The translations under genes were made by a program, and so were the position numbers. Shown piece by piece: positions 33,268 through 41,321 of a DNA stretch of 64,000 bases. The DNA is from Massilia sp. Its GTDB lineage: Bacteria; Pseudomonadota; Gammaproteobacteria; Burkholderiales; Burkholderiaceae_D. The stretch is taken from the NCBI GenBank assembly GCA_025359245.1, contig JANYGW010000211.1:1-64000 (forward strand), read 5' to 3'. Every line of letters starts with the position of its first letter. Position 1 is the first letter of the stretch. A model generated the notes under the pieces. The model was not told the origin of the DNA. It made no database searches and saw only the letters and a list, made by a program, of their open reading frames with translations.

Positions 33268-33572
33268 GGCGACTCCCGTGATTGGACTGAGCCAGGACGT
33301 GCGGCTTGGCACTTGCCGCTCAGTTGATCCTATTCTGACACTAATACTACGACTACGCGCGGCGAGAGCCGCTCGCCATTGGCGACGCCAGTGCCCCTGA
33401 TCCAGGCCCTGTCGTTGCCATGCCCAATGTCCCGGCACGCAGTGAGCACAACGCTGCTCAGCTGGATGTTCGTGCTGCCTTCGTGCTCGCCTGGCCTCGA
33501 CATGGGCGGCTGCAGGCACTGCAAACTTCTGGCAGGCAACACCAATACTATTTTCTTAATCGAGTAAATACT

Positions 33573-33588
33573 TGTTCAAATTTGAACA
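33573..33588. promoter_or_regulatory. Perfect 16-base palindrome
   Basis: TGTTCAAATTTGAACA is fully self-complementary. It lies in an AT-rich non-coding stretch about 430 bases before the phosphoesterase gene and 306 after the DUF1800 start. It looks like a binding site for a dimeric regulator, which I cannot name. Confidence 0.4.
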
Positions 33589-33866
33589 CATGGATGTCGA
33601 ATTGTCTTTTTTTACTATTTATCAACTGCCACATACATTCCAAGGTATCTTTCTCGTTCGGATCACAGGACGGCCCCCATGTTCACAAGTATGCGCAAGT
33701 CAGCTGCGCGTCCATTGCAGCAATTACCGTGGGCGCTTGGCGCGAGGTCAATATTTCGTTAATTTTCCTGCGGCTTCCGCCAAGCGCATTTTCATGACCG
33801 GTGCTGAATACCGAACAGTGCCATCCAGTGCCGCGCCGCGTAGCAGGAATAACCACTGCGACGGCA

Positions 33867-33884
33867 AGGTCATCGTCCGGTCAC
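33867..33884 (+). promoter_or_regulatory. Pho-box-like site upstream of phosphoesterase
   Basis: AGGTCAT-N4-CGGTCAC gives two repeats at the PhoB 11-base period, with two and one mismatches to CTGTCAT and CTGTCAC. It is 132 bases before the ATG at 34017, so the promoter would lie within a long leader. Confidence 0.45.
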
Positions 33885-34016
33885 TTTCCGAAGACAGAAT
33901 TCGACACATTACTGAAACATCCAGTTTTTCGATCTCCAGCCATACTCAATCCCGAGGCACACGCCGCCTAGCCGTTCAAAGTTCGAACCCTCATACTGAA
34001 AGCGAGAAACAAATTG

Positions 34017-35654
34017 ATGAAGTCCACACTGCGTACCCTGTGCTGTGCTGCCGTTGCCTTGGGCGCGATGGCGCCAGCCCAAGCCACGATACCGCGATAC
34101 GATCATGTCGTTGTTGTCATCATGGAAAACCACGGGCTAACCCAAGTTGTCGGTAATAGCGCCGCGCCCTACATCACGTCGCTCTCCACCCAAGGCGCAA
34201 ATTTCACCAATTCGCACGGCGTGAGCCACCCGAGCCAGCCCAACTATGTCGCCCTGTTCTCCGGCAGCACGCAAGGCGTGACCAGCGACGCCTGCCCCAA
34301 TACGTTTACCGGCGTCAACAATCTGGGGGGCCAACTGATTGCGGCCGGCCTGCAATTTACCGGTTACTCGGAAGGGATGCCATCGGTGGGTTACACCGGT
34401 TGCACGTCCACGGCCGGACACTATGCGCGCAAACATAATCCTTGGGTCAATTTCCCCAACGTTCCTGCCGCATCGAACCAGCCCTACACCAGCTTCCCAA
34501 GCAACTATGCTGCCCTGCCAGCCGTGTCGGTCGTGGTACCCAACCTGATCGACGACATGCATGATGGCACCGTGAGCCAGGGCGACACGTGGTTGCGTAG
34601 CAATATCGACGCCTATGCCCAATGGGCCAAGACCCATAACAGCCTGCTTATTCTGACGTTCGATGAGGACGATTCGTCAACCTCCGCCAACCTGGTGCCG
34701 ACCATTTTTGTCGGTTCCGGTGTCGTGGCCGGCAATTTCAGCGAGCAAATCAACCACTACAATGTTCTGGCGACGATTGAGAGCATGTATGGCTTGCCGG
34801 CGCTGACCTCCGCGACGCCGATCACCGATGTGTTCGGTGGCGCTGGCACCCCTGCCTGCAATGCCACCATCATTAATGGTGCGGCGACCACGTGCACGGC
34901 AGCAGGCTTGCCCGGCTACACCGGCACCGCCTACACCCATGTCTACTCGACCTACAGCGGCGGCGGAACGTGCACGCAGTCGCCAGCACCGGGCTACGAC
35001 ACCACCGGCTGCACCATCTCGACTGGCAACGTGCTGACCAAGGATGTGCCGGTGACGGGCATCGCGCTCGCAGCCGGGGCCGGCAAGGGCTACACGTTCG
35101 TGGTTCCGGCGGGCGCGTCGAACCTGACTTTCAAGACATCCGGCGGCACGGGCGATGCGGACCTGTACATCCAGCTTGGCGCGGCGCCGACCACGGCGGC
35201 GTACCTGCAAAAATCTGACGGTTCGACCACGACCGAAAGCATCACTGTCGCAGCACCAGCAGCCGGCACTTATTACGTCCTGGTCCAAGGTTATGCAGCC
35301 TCGAGCGGCATCGCGCTGGTTGCCAGCTATGCCACTTCCACCGGCGCTAACGTGCTGACCAATGGCGTACCGGTCACCGGCATTGCCGTGGCAGCGGGCT
35401 CCAGCAAGATGTACACCATGGTGGTGCCAGCCGGGCGTCCCAGCCTGAGCTTCAAGACCTCCGGTGGTACGGGCGATGCCGATCTGTATGTGCAAATAGG
35501 CGCAGCGCCAACCACGTCGACCTATCTGAAAAGCTCGAATGGATCGACCACGGCGGAAACCATCACCATTACCTCGCCAGCGGCAGGGACGTATTATGTG
35601 ATGGTGTATGGCTACGCAAGTACCAGTGGTGTCTCCCTGGTCGGCAGCAACTAA
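34017..35654 (+). CDS. Secreted phosphoesterase (acid phosphatase/phospholipase C family) with two PPC domains
   Basis: The 545-residue product has a signal peptide (cleaved after A-Q-A). The N-terminal domain (about 25-270) is of the alkaline-phosphatase-superfamily phosphoesterase type, with V-V-V-I-M-E-N-H-G, S-H-P-S-Q-P-N-Y, H-N-P-W and F-D-E-D-D as likely metal and catalytic sites. Two bacterial pre-peptidase C-terminal (PPC) domains follow, each ending G-T-Y-Y-V-x-V-x-G-Y-A. They are near-identical in stretches (S-F-K-T-S-G-G-T-G-D-A-D-L-Y). PPC domains usually aid secretion or substrate binding. ATG 34017 is preferred over the adjacent TTG. Confidence 0.83.
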   Translation: MKSTLRTLCCAAVALGAMAPAQATIPRYDHVVVVIMENHGLTQVVGNSAAPYITSLSTQGANFTNSHGVSHPSQPNYVALFSGSTQGVTSDACPNTFTGVNNLGGQLIAAGLQFTGYSEGMPSVGYTGCTSTAGHYARKHNPWVNFPNVPAASNQPYTSFPSNYAALPAVSVVVPNLIDDMHDGTVSQGDTWLRSNIDAYAQWAKTHNSLLILTFDEDDSSTSANLVPTIFVGSGVVAGNFSEQINHYNVLATIESMYGLPALTSATPITDVFGGAGTPACNATIINGAATTCTAAGLPGYTGTAYTHVYSTYSGGGTCTQSPAPGYDTTGCTISTGNVLTKDVPVTGIALAAGAGKGYTFVVPAGASNLTFKTSGGTGDADLYIQLGAAPTTAAYLQKSDGSTTTESITVAAPAAGTYYVLVQGYAASSGIALVASYATSTGANVLTNGVPVTGIAVAAGSSKMYTMVVPAGRPSLSFKTSGGTGDADLYVQIGAAPTTSTYLKSSNGSTTAETITITSPAAGTYYVMVYGYASTSGVSLVGSN

Positions 35655-36220
35655 GCCGTCATCCGCATCATTGGCATTGGGCGGCCAATGAATCTGGCCG
35701 CTCGCCATGCCATTTCGACCCGATTGAGCCTGATTTCTCGAACGTTTCGAGTGACGGCCATGGGACCGGCACATAGCGACGGCTTGCGCGTGACGGAGAA
35801 GAGCGCGGCCTGCTGTCCATAACCCGAACAGCGTGGCGCCGGGATCCCGTGTCACCTCTTCTGCCGGTTCCGACGACAGGGACGCCATGCGGCGGATGAT
35901 CTACGTGCCGCCTCCGCGAGGCGCCGCGGGAGGCAAGACCGAACTGTTTGCCGAGGAAATGAACGGCGCGGCAAACGTCGGAGACACTGCACCAAGCCTA
36001 GCCAGTCTCCCGCCGCCAAGCGCCGGGAGTTCGGTAAGTAATCATGACGCGGGTGAGAAGTGGCGGGATCTCCCTGCTCCCCCCGCCAAACCTGAGGCCG
36101 CAGACGTATCGCGCGGTGCTGTCGCCGAGTGTCGAGGAGCGGGTGGACACGCAAAATTGTTGGTTGTAACAGTCCACCACGCATGGACGCTACCCCATGT
36201 GGATCAGCAAAATGCGACGG
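35655..36220. other. Intergenic region without a supported gene
   Basis: This 566-base stretch separates the phosphoesterase gene and the convergent P450 gene. A rightward frame from 35833 reads R-R-M-I-Y-V-P-P-P-R-G and then low-complexity sequence, and it runs into the P450 coding region on the other strand. It has no ribosome-binding site or recognisable domain. I see no terminator with a T-run. Confidence 0.5.
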
Positions 36221-37669
36221 CTAGCGACAGCGGACACGCATGCGCAATCCAAGCGGCGTCATCGTGAGCGCCATATGTTCGCGCGGCTCTTTTCCGTCCG
36301 GTGTTTCCAGGCTCTCGATGTCGAACCGTCCCAGCAGCGTTGCCATCGCCATTTTCATTTCGAGCAGCGCGAGGTAGCGGCCCGGACAGATGCGCGGCCC
36401 GCCGCCAAACGGCATCGATACCCGCTTGGCCGACGTCGCATTCAAGGCCGGATTGTTTTCCTCCAGCCAGCGCTCGGGCGAGAATGCGGCAGCATCGCGG
36501 ACGAAGTCGTCACTGACAGAGTCATGCCGCATGACAGAAATGATCATCGTACCGGCCGGCACATGCACATCGCCCACCTGGGTGTCGCGCAAGGTCTGGA
36601 AGCCGATGTGCGGCGCTACCGGTTTCAGGCGCATCGTTTCGTTGGCACAGGCTTCGACATAATCGAGCTGGGCCATGTGCTCGATGGTCAGTGCGCGCGC
36701 GTCGCCGCAGACGTCACGCACTTCGGCCGTCGCCTTTGCCAGCACGGCCGGGTTCTGCCACAGCAGGTGGATCATCCATGCCAGCGTATTGGCGGTCGTG
36801 TCTTCGCCGGCCAGCAGCATGGTCAGGACATTGCCGGCAACCTGTGTGTCGTCGATGCCGCTGTCGGGCTGGTCCGCGGCTGCAATCATGGCTTCCAGCA
36901 GATTGTCGGGGTGCTCGCGCAGTTCCGGCTGACGCGCCATGCGCGCACGCGCCTGGGCCACGAAGCCGTCGACGGCAGCCATCACTGCGACGATGCTGGC
37001 CGCCAGTTCGCGGTCCTTGCGCGAAGGCATCCAGCGCCACACCGGGAAAGGCGCGAACAGGCGCTTGAAGAGTGCGGGCAAAATCTTGTCGAGGTGCTTC
37101 TGGATGATATCGCCGTCAGACTCGAGCGTATTAACCTTGGCGCCAAACGCCAGCCCGGCGATCGCGTCAACCGTGTAGCGCATCAGGTCGGCCTGCAGGT
37201 CGATGGCCACATGCTGGCCAGCGGCCACGCTCCAGCGGCCGGCCAGGCGTTGCGCCACCTCGTTCAGCGCCGGAAAATAGCGTTTGACATGGCCGGGATC
37301 GAATCCTGCCATCACCATGCGGCGCTGGCGGCGCCAGACTTCGCCGTTGGCGCCGAAGACGCCGGTCGGCAATCCCATTTCATTCCAGATCTCGGTAAGC
37401 CGGTAAGAACGGCTGAATCCTTCCGGCCTGTCGCGCAGCAGCGTGCCGATCGCCTTGTGATCGGCAACTACCACGATGCGCCGCGACCCAAGCCGGAGCC
37501 GGTAGTACGGTCCGTATTGCCGGGCCCAGGCTTCGAGCTGCTGGTGCATTTGATGCGACTTGATTTGCAGGGCATTGCCAAACACTGGTATACCCTTCGG
37601 GCCCGGCAGCGAGTCGACACTGCGGGCGGACAGCGCCGGTGCGGCTACGGGGGATACGTCGTTTGCCAT
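36221..37669 (-). CDS. Cytochrome P450
   Basis: The 482-residue product shows the I-helix motif A-G-E-D-T-T-A-N, the K-helix E-T-M-R (E-x-x-R) and the heme-binding loop P-F-G-G-G-P-R-I-C-P-G-R with the axial Cys. No membrane anchor is present, so it is soluble. It resembles the CYP102/CYP4-like class (long-chain or terpene hydroxylases), but the substrate is unknown and no ferredoxin or reductase gene is adjacent. AAGGAGAC precedes the ATG at 37669. It is monocistronic. Confidence 0.9.
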   Translation of the reverse strand: MANDVSPVAAPALSARSVDSLPGPKGIPVFGNALQIKSHQMHQQLEAWARQYGPYYRLRLGSRRIVVVADHKAIGTLLRDRPEGFSRSYRLTEIWNEMGLPTGVFGANGEVWRRQRRMVMAGFDPGHVKRYFPALNEVAQRLAGRWSVAAGQHVAIDLQADLMRYTVDAIAGLAFGAKVNTLESDGDIIQKHLDKILPALFKRLFAPFPVWRWMPSRKDRELAASIVAVMAAVDGFVAQARARMARQPELREHPDNLLEAMIAAADQPDSGIDDTQVAGNVLTMLLAGEDTTANTLAWMIHLLWQNPAVLAKATAEVRDVCGDARALTIEHMAQLDYVEACANETMRLKPVAPHIGFQTLRDTQVGDVHVPAGTMIISVMRHDSVSDDFVRDAAAFSPERWLEENNPALNATSAKRVSMPFGGGPRICPGRYLALLEMKMAMATLLGRFDIESLETPDGKEPREHMALTMTPLGLRMRVRCR

Positions 37670-37721
37670 CAAGTCTCCTTGAATTGTGCAACGTTGAATG
37701 TAACGCAGCGTGCTGACTCTA

Positions 37722-37919
37722 TCACTCTTTGGGAGTTTCCTCAGGGTCGGGCGCGGCGTCCACGCCCCAAGCGCGCCAGCCTTTGCCGAATAGCTCGATC
37801 GGGTGCTGCGTGCGGTCGGACCCGTTTCCGCATGCGAGCGAATCGGCGGAGCAGTACTTGTCACAGCCCCAGCAGATGCGTTCCGGATTGGCCGGCTCGT
37901 CGGGAAATTTCTTCGTCAT
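37722..37919 (-). CDS. DUF3079 small Cys-rich protein
   Basis: The 65-residue product matches DUF3079: M-T-K-K-F-P-x-x-P-A-N-P-E-R-I-C-W-G-C-D-K-Y-C, then C-G-N-G-S-D-R-T-Q-H-P-x-E-L-F-G. Four Cys could bind a metal. The family is common in betaproteobacteria and its function is unknown. It lies between the P450 and the broken acetyltransferase on the same strand. Confidence 0.8.
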   Translation of the reverse strand: MTKKFPDEPANPERICWGCDKYCSADSLACGNGSDRTQHPIELFGKGWRAWGVDAAPDPEETPKE

Positions 37920-37981
37920 GGCGCGAACTCGCCTTCTTCGTTGCGCGGCCGGTCTGGCCGATACGATTGCGCGCCCTGCTT

Positions 37982-38483
37982 CTACGCGACTTCTGCAATT
38001 GCCAGGCGCATGTACTTGACGCTAAAAGGCAGATGGGAAAACCGCTTGGTCTCGCCATCGGCGAACCCGAGCTTGTTGTACCAGCGCTGCAATTGCGTGT
38101 GTTCCCCGATTACGCCAATGCTGATCGACTCCACCGCATGGCTGCGCGCGTGGTCGACGACGTGCTGCACCAGCCGCGCCCCTGCCCCGCTGCCCCGGTG
38201 CTGCGGCAACACCGACAGCCGATTCAAATAGCCGCGCCCTGGCCCCGACGATTCATAAGCCACGCAACCGATCGCCGCGCCATTGTCGTCGTCCATGATG
38301 AAATACGTCGCCGCGCGCGACATCGGCGCTGCCCCAGCTCTCGGTGCAAAAAGACGGATGCTTCGGACAATTTTCCGCATGCAGCCCGAAACTGGCCGCC
38401 ACGTCCTTGTTCGACTCGCTCACCAGCATGGCAATCAACGCCAGGTCGGCGCCCGTCATCTCGCGTATCGGCATTTTCTGCAT
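37982..38483 (-). pseudogene. GNAT-family acetyltransferase, frameshifted
   Basis: The N-terminal part (M-Q-K-M-P-I-R-E-M-T-G-A-D-L) and the C-terminal part (Y-F-I-M-D-D-D-N-G through the acetyl-CoA loop Q-H-R-G-S-G-A-G) are in different frames. They join near 38310 within a run of alternating G/C; removing one G restores a full GNAT of about 167 residues. GAAGGG precedes the ATG at 38483. It is either a real frameshift or a sequencing error. The substrate is unknown. Confidence 0.75.
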
Positions 38484-38527
38484 TCACCATCCCTTCAGAT
38501 AGCAATAACAAAATCAATATCCAAATT

Positions 38528-39190
38528 CTATTCGATAGCGCGTGCACGCGTCGGGATCGGGCACACCATCGGCAAGAACTGCTGCTGGCGCGCCGAATAC
38601 GCCATCAGCGCCCCGCTGTCGATGTCGAAATACCAGCCATGCAGCATCAGCTTGCCCTGCTCCACCCTGCGCTTGAGCCAGGGATAGGTCAGCAAATTGT
38701 CGAGCGACTGCAGGATGCTGGCCTGCTCGCAGGCCTGGTGGCGCTCCTCCGACGACTTGTGCGCCAGGTCGCGCAGCACGCGCTCGCGCACCGGCGCGGC
38801 AATGCGCATCCAGCGCTCGACGAAATCGGTTTCGCGGGCCTCCTGCTGGGGCGCCAGCAGCGCGCGGATGCCGCCGCACCGGGCGTGCCCGAGCACGATC
38901 ACGCGTGCTACCTCCAGGTTGCAGATCGCAAATTCGATGGCCGAACTGACGCCGGGCGGCGCGTCCGGAGCGCACGGCGGCACCAGGTTGGCGATGTTAC
39001 GCACGACGAACATGTCGCCTGGGTCGCTGCCGGTCAGCAGCATCGGATCGACCCGCGAATCGCAGCAGCCGATCAGCAAGGTGGTCGGACGCTGCCCGGC
39101 CCGCAGCGCGTCATACAGCGTGTTTTCTTCGCTGAAGTATTGCTGCTGGAAGCGGCTGAAGCCGCGCACGAATTTTTCGATGTCTTCCAT
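38528..39190 (-). CDS. can: Beta-class carbonic anhydrase
   Basis: The 220-residue product has the zinc ligands Cys43 (C-C-D-S-R), His102 and Cys105 (G-H-A-R-C-G-G), with the Asp44/Arg46 dyad. It interconverts CO2 and bicarbonate. The ATG is one base after the stop of the Crp/Fnr-type regulator gene, so it is the last gene of narK1-narK2-hemN-dnr-can. It may supply bicarbonate or buffer pH during anaerobic growth; this is inferred from context. Confidence 0.9.
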   Translation of the reverse strand: MEDIEKFVRGFSRFQQQYFSEENTLYDALRAGQRPTTLLIGCCDSRVDPMLLTGSDPGDMFVVRNIANLVPPCAPDAPPGVSSAIEFAICNLEVARVIVLGHARCGGIRALLAPQQEARETDFVERWMRIAAPVRERVLRDLAHKSSEERHQACEQASILQSLDNLLTYPWLKRRVEQGKLMLHGWYFDIDSGALMAYSARQQQFLPMVCPIPTRARAIE

Positions 39191-39191
39191 C

Positions 39192-39872
39192 TTAGCCCGC
39201 ATATTCGCGCAAACCATCGATGGCCAGGATCGTCACATGCCGTCCCTGCACGCTGATCAGCCCGTGCGCGCTCAGGTCGGCCAGGATGCGCGAGAAGTGT
39301 TCAGGCGTCAGGTTCAGGCGCGACGCCACCACGGCCTTGCTGACCGGCAGCGTCACCTCCGCGCCCTCGCCGATCGCCTCGTCCTGCAGCAGGAAACCGA
39401 TGACGCGCTGGGTGCCCGAGCGCAACGCGTACGAGGCCAGGTCGCCGACCAGGCCATGCATGCGGCGCGACAGGCCGGCCAGCATCTTGCGCGCGAAGCG
39501 GGGATCGCGCTCGATACCGGCGAACACGGCAGCGCTGGTCACGTGCAGCAGCAGCGTATCGACCAGCGCCGTCGCCGACACGAAATACGGCTTTTCCATG
39601 AACATGATCGCTTCGCCGAAACTCTGCCCAGGCCCGATCAGCTCGATGATCTTTTCGGCGCCGCTGGCGCTGCCGGCCGTCAACTTGACCTGGCCGTATA
39701 TGACCAGGTGAAAGCCCATGCAGGGATCGCCGCGCTGGAAAATCACGCCGCCGCGATCGACATGGCGCTCGGTCGCGCCGGCGGCAATGACGGCCAGCTC
39801 TTCCGGCGACATTGCGTCGAACAGCGGCATGCGCGCCAGGAACGTCTGCGGCGCGAATTTCACTTTCTGCAT
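39192..39872 (-). CDS. dnr: Crp/Fnr-family regulator, DNR-type (no N-terminal Fe-S cysteines)
   Basis: The 226-residue product has a cyclic-nucleotide-binding-like sensor domain (about 15-130) and a winged helix (about 150-220) with L-P-V-S-K-A-V-V-A-S-R-L-N-L-T-P-E-H-F-S-R-I-L. It lacks the N-terminal Cys cluster of FNR/ANR (only Cys51 is present), so it is more like DNR, a heme-based NO sensor. Context inside a nitrate transport/heme operon and DNR-like sites upstream of nirK and ubiU support this. It probably activates denitrification genes. Confidence 0.8.
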   Translation of the reverse strand: MQKVKFAPQTFLARMPLFDAMSPEELAVIAAGATERHVDRGGVIFQRGDPCMGFHLVIYGQVKLTAGSASGAEKIIELIGPGQSFGEAIMFMEKPYFVSATALVDTLLLHVTSAAVFAGIERDPRFARKMLAGLSRRMHGLVGDLASYALRSGTQRVIGFLLQDEAIGEGAEVTLPVSKAVVASRLNLTPEHFSRILADLSAHGLISVQGRHVTILAIDGLREYAG

Positions 39873-39878
39873 GGCGGC

Positions 39879-41306
39879 TCAGATGGTGCGTGAAAAGCGC
39901 AGTGGCTTGCTGTCGGCGTCCGGGCGCGGCAAGGCCAGGTAGCGGTCGAACACCATGCACACGTTGCGGATCAGTAAGCGCCCCTTGGGCGTGATGGCCA
40001 GGCCGAACGGATAGATGTGGAGCAGGCCGTCCGTTTCCAGTTCGCGCAGGCGTTCCAGTTCCGGTTCGAAGTAGCCGGCAAAGGTCGCGCCCTCGGGCAG
40101 CGCCAGGCCGTCGTACAACAGCGCGAAGTTGCACATCAAATGGCCGATCAGCGTGCGCCGCAGCAGGTCGTCGGCGCCCAGCGCGATGCCGCGCGCCACC
40201 GGCAGCTCGTCCTTGTCGAGCCCGGCGTAATAGGCGGTCAGGTTCTTCTCGTTCTGGCTGTAGGTGCCGTTGACGGCGCTGATGGCCGACACGCCCAGCG
40301 CCACCATCTCGGCCTCGGCATGGGTCGAATAGCCCTGGAAATTGCGCTGCAACCGGCCCTCGCGCTGGGCCAGCGCCAGGTCGTCTTCCGGCTTGGCGAA
40401 ATGGTCCATGCCGATATACACATAGCCGGCCGCGCACAGGCACTCGATGCACAGCCCCAGCATGTCGAGCTTGGCCTCGGGCGTGGGCAGGTCGGCGTCG
40501 ACGATCAGGCGCTGCGACTTGAACATGTTCGGCATGTGCGCATAGTTGTAGATCGCGATACGGTCGGGGCTGGCCGCGATGACCTTGGCCAGCGTGGTGC
40601 CCATGGTGGCCACGGTCTGCTTCGGCAGCCCGTAGATCAGGTCGATGCTGACCGAACGGAAGCCGGCCACCCGGGCCGCCTTGATCAGGTCCGTCGTCAT
40701 GGCTTCGGGCTGGATCCGGTTGACCGCCTTCTGCACCTCGGCATCGAAATCCTGCACGCCCAGGCTGAGGCGGTTGAAGCCCTGGCGCCGCAGCACCGCG
40801 ACCCGCTCCGGACTGACAGTGCGCGGATCGACTTCGATCGAATACTCGCCGCTGCTTTCGGGCGCGAACTGGAACCACTGGCGCAGACAGGCCAGCAAAT
40901 CGTCCATCTGGGCGTCGCTCAGGTAGGTCGGCGTGCCGCCGCCGAAATGCAGCTGCGACAGCACGTTCTTGCCGGCAAACAGGCCGCCCTGCATCGCGAT
41001 TTCGCGCTTGAGGTAAGCGAGATAGGTCACCGCCTTGCTGTGGTCGGTGGTAATGAGCTTGTTGCAGCCGCAGTAATAGCACAGCGATTCGCAAAACGGG
41101 ATATGCACATACAGCGACAGCGGGCGCGCGTGGGTGCCGCCGGCGCTGCTGCCGGCCGCGGCGCGATAGTCGGCGGCGCCGAAGGCCGAACTAAAACGGT
41201 CGGCGGTCGGATACGAGGTGTAGCGCGGACCCATCTGGTTCAAACGGGTGATCAGCGCCGCGTCGAATTCGACCGACGGTGTGGCAGCTATCAGGTCACG
41301 GTGCAT
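39879..41306 (-). CDS. hemN: Oxygen-independent coproporphyrinogen III oxidase
   Basis: The 475-residue radical-SAM enzyme has Y-V-H-I-P-F-C-E-S-L-C-Y-Y-C-G-C-N-K with the cluster Cys at 72, 76 and 79. The HemN-specific fourth Cys is at 81. R-Y-T-S-Y-P-T-A-D-R-F near the N-terminus is typical of HemN rather than HemW. It makes protoporphyrinogen IX without O2, needed for the heme proteins of denitrification. It starts 15 bases after narK2 and ends six bases before dnr. Confidence 0.93.
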   Translation of the reverse strand: MHRDLIAATPSVEFDAALITRLNQMGPRYTSYPTADRFSSAFGAADYRAAAGSSAGGTHARPLSLYVHIPFCESLCYYCGCNKLITTDHSKAVTYLAYLKREIAMQGGLFAGKNVLSQLHFGGGTPTYLSDAQMDDLLACLRQWFQFAPESSGEYSIEVDPRTVSPERVAVLRRQGFNRLSLGVQDFDAEVQKAVNRIQPEAMTTDLIKAARVAGFRSVSIDLIYGLPKQTVATMGTTLAKVIAASPDRIAIYNYAHMPNMFKSQRLIVDADLPTPEAKLDMLGLCIECLCAAGYVYIGMDHFAKPEDDLALAQREGRLQRNFQGYSTHAEAEMVALGVSAISAVNGTYSQNEKNLTAYYAGLDKDELPVARGIALGADDLLRRTLIGHLMCNFALLYDGLALPEGATFAGYFEPELERLRELETDGLLHIYPFGLAITPKGRLLIRNVCMVFDRYLALPRPDADSKPLRFSRTI

Positions 41307-41321
41307 GGTGGACTCCCAAGT

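Larger units (their letters stand above)
33268..34016. other. AT-richer intergenic region, no supported gene
   Basis: This is a 749-base gap. At 33377-33412 about 35 bases resemble 19022-19056 in the degraded area near the other phosphatase remnants. At 33573-33588 lies a perfect 16-base palindrome. At 33867-33884 lies a Pho-box-like site. The stretch 33540-33660 is clearly AT-richer than the genome average. Frames in it have no ribosome-binding site or family match. Confidence 0.6.

Noticed and set aside
33330-33545. 71-codon minus-strand frame upstream of the DUF1800 gene
   Set aside because: The product shows no signal peptide or family. It partly overlaps a short dispersed similarity to 19022-19056, so it may be debris, but the evidence is too thin to call a gene or a remnant.
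35833-36267. 144-codon rightward frame after the phosphoesterase gene
   Set aside because: No ribosome-binding site or domain is seen, the product is low in complexity, and it runs into the P450 gene on the other strand.
39192-39872. Calling the Crp/Fnr protein FNR or ANR
   Set aside because: The N-terminal cysteine cluster required for the oxygen-sensing Fe-S centre is absent; only one Cys is present in the sensor domain.
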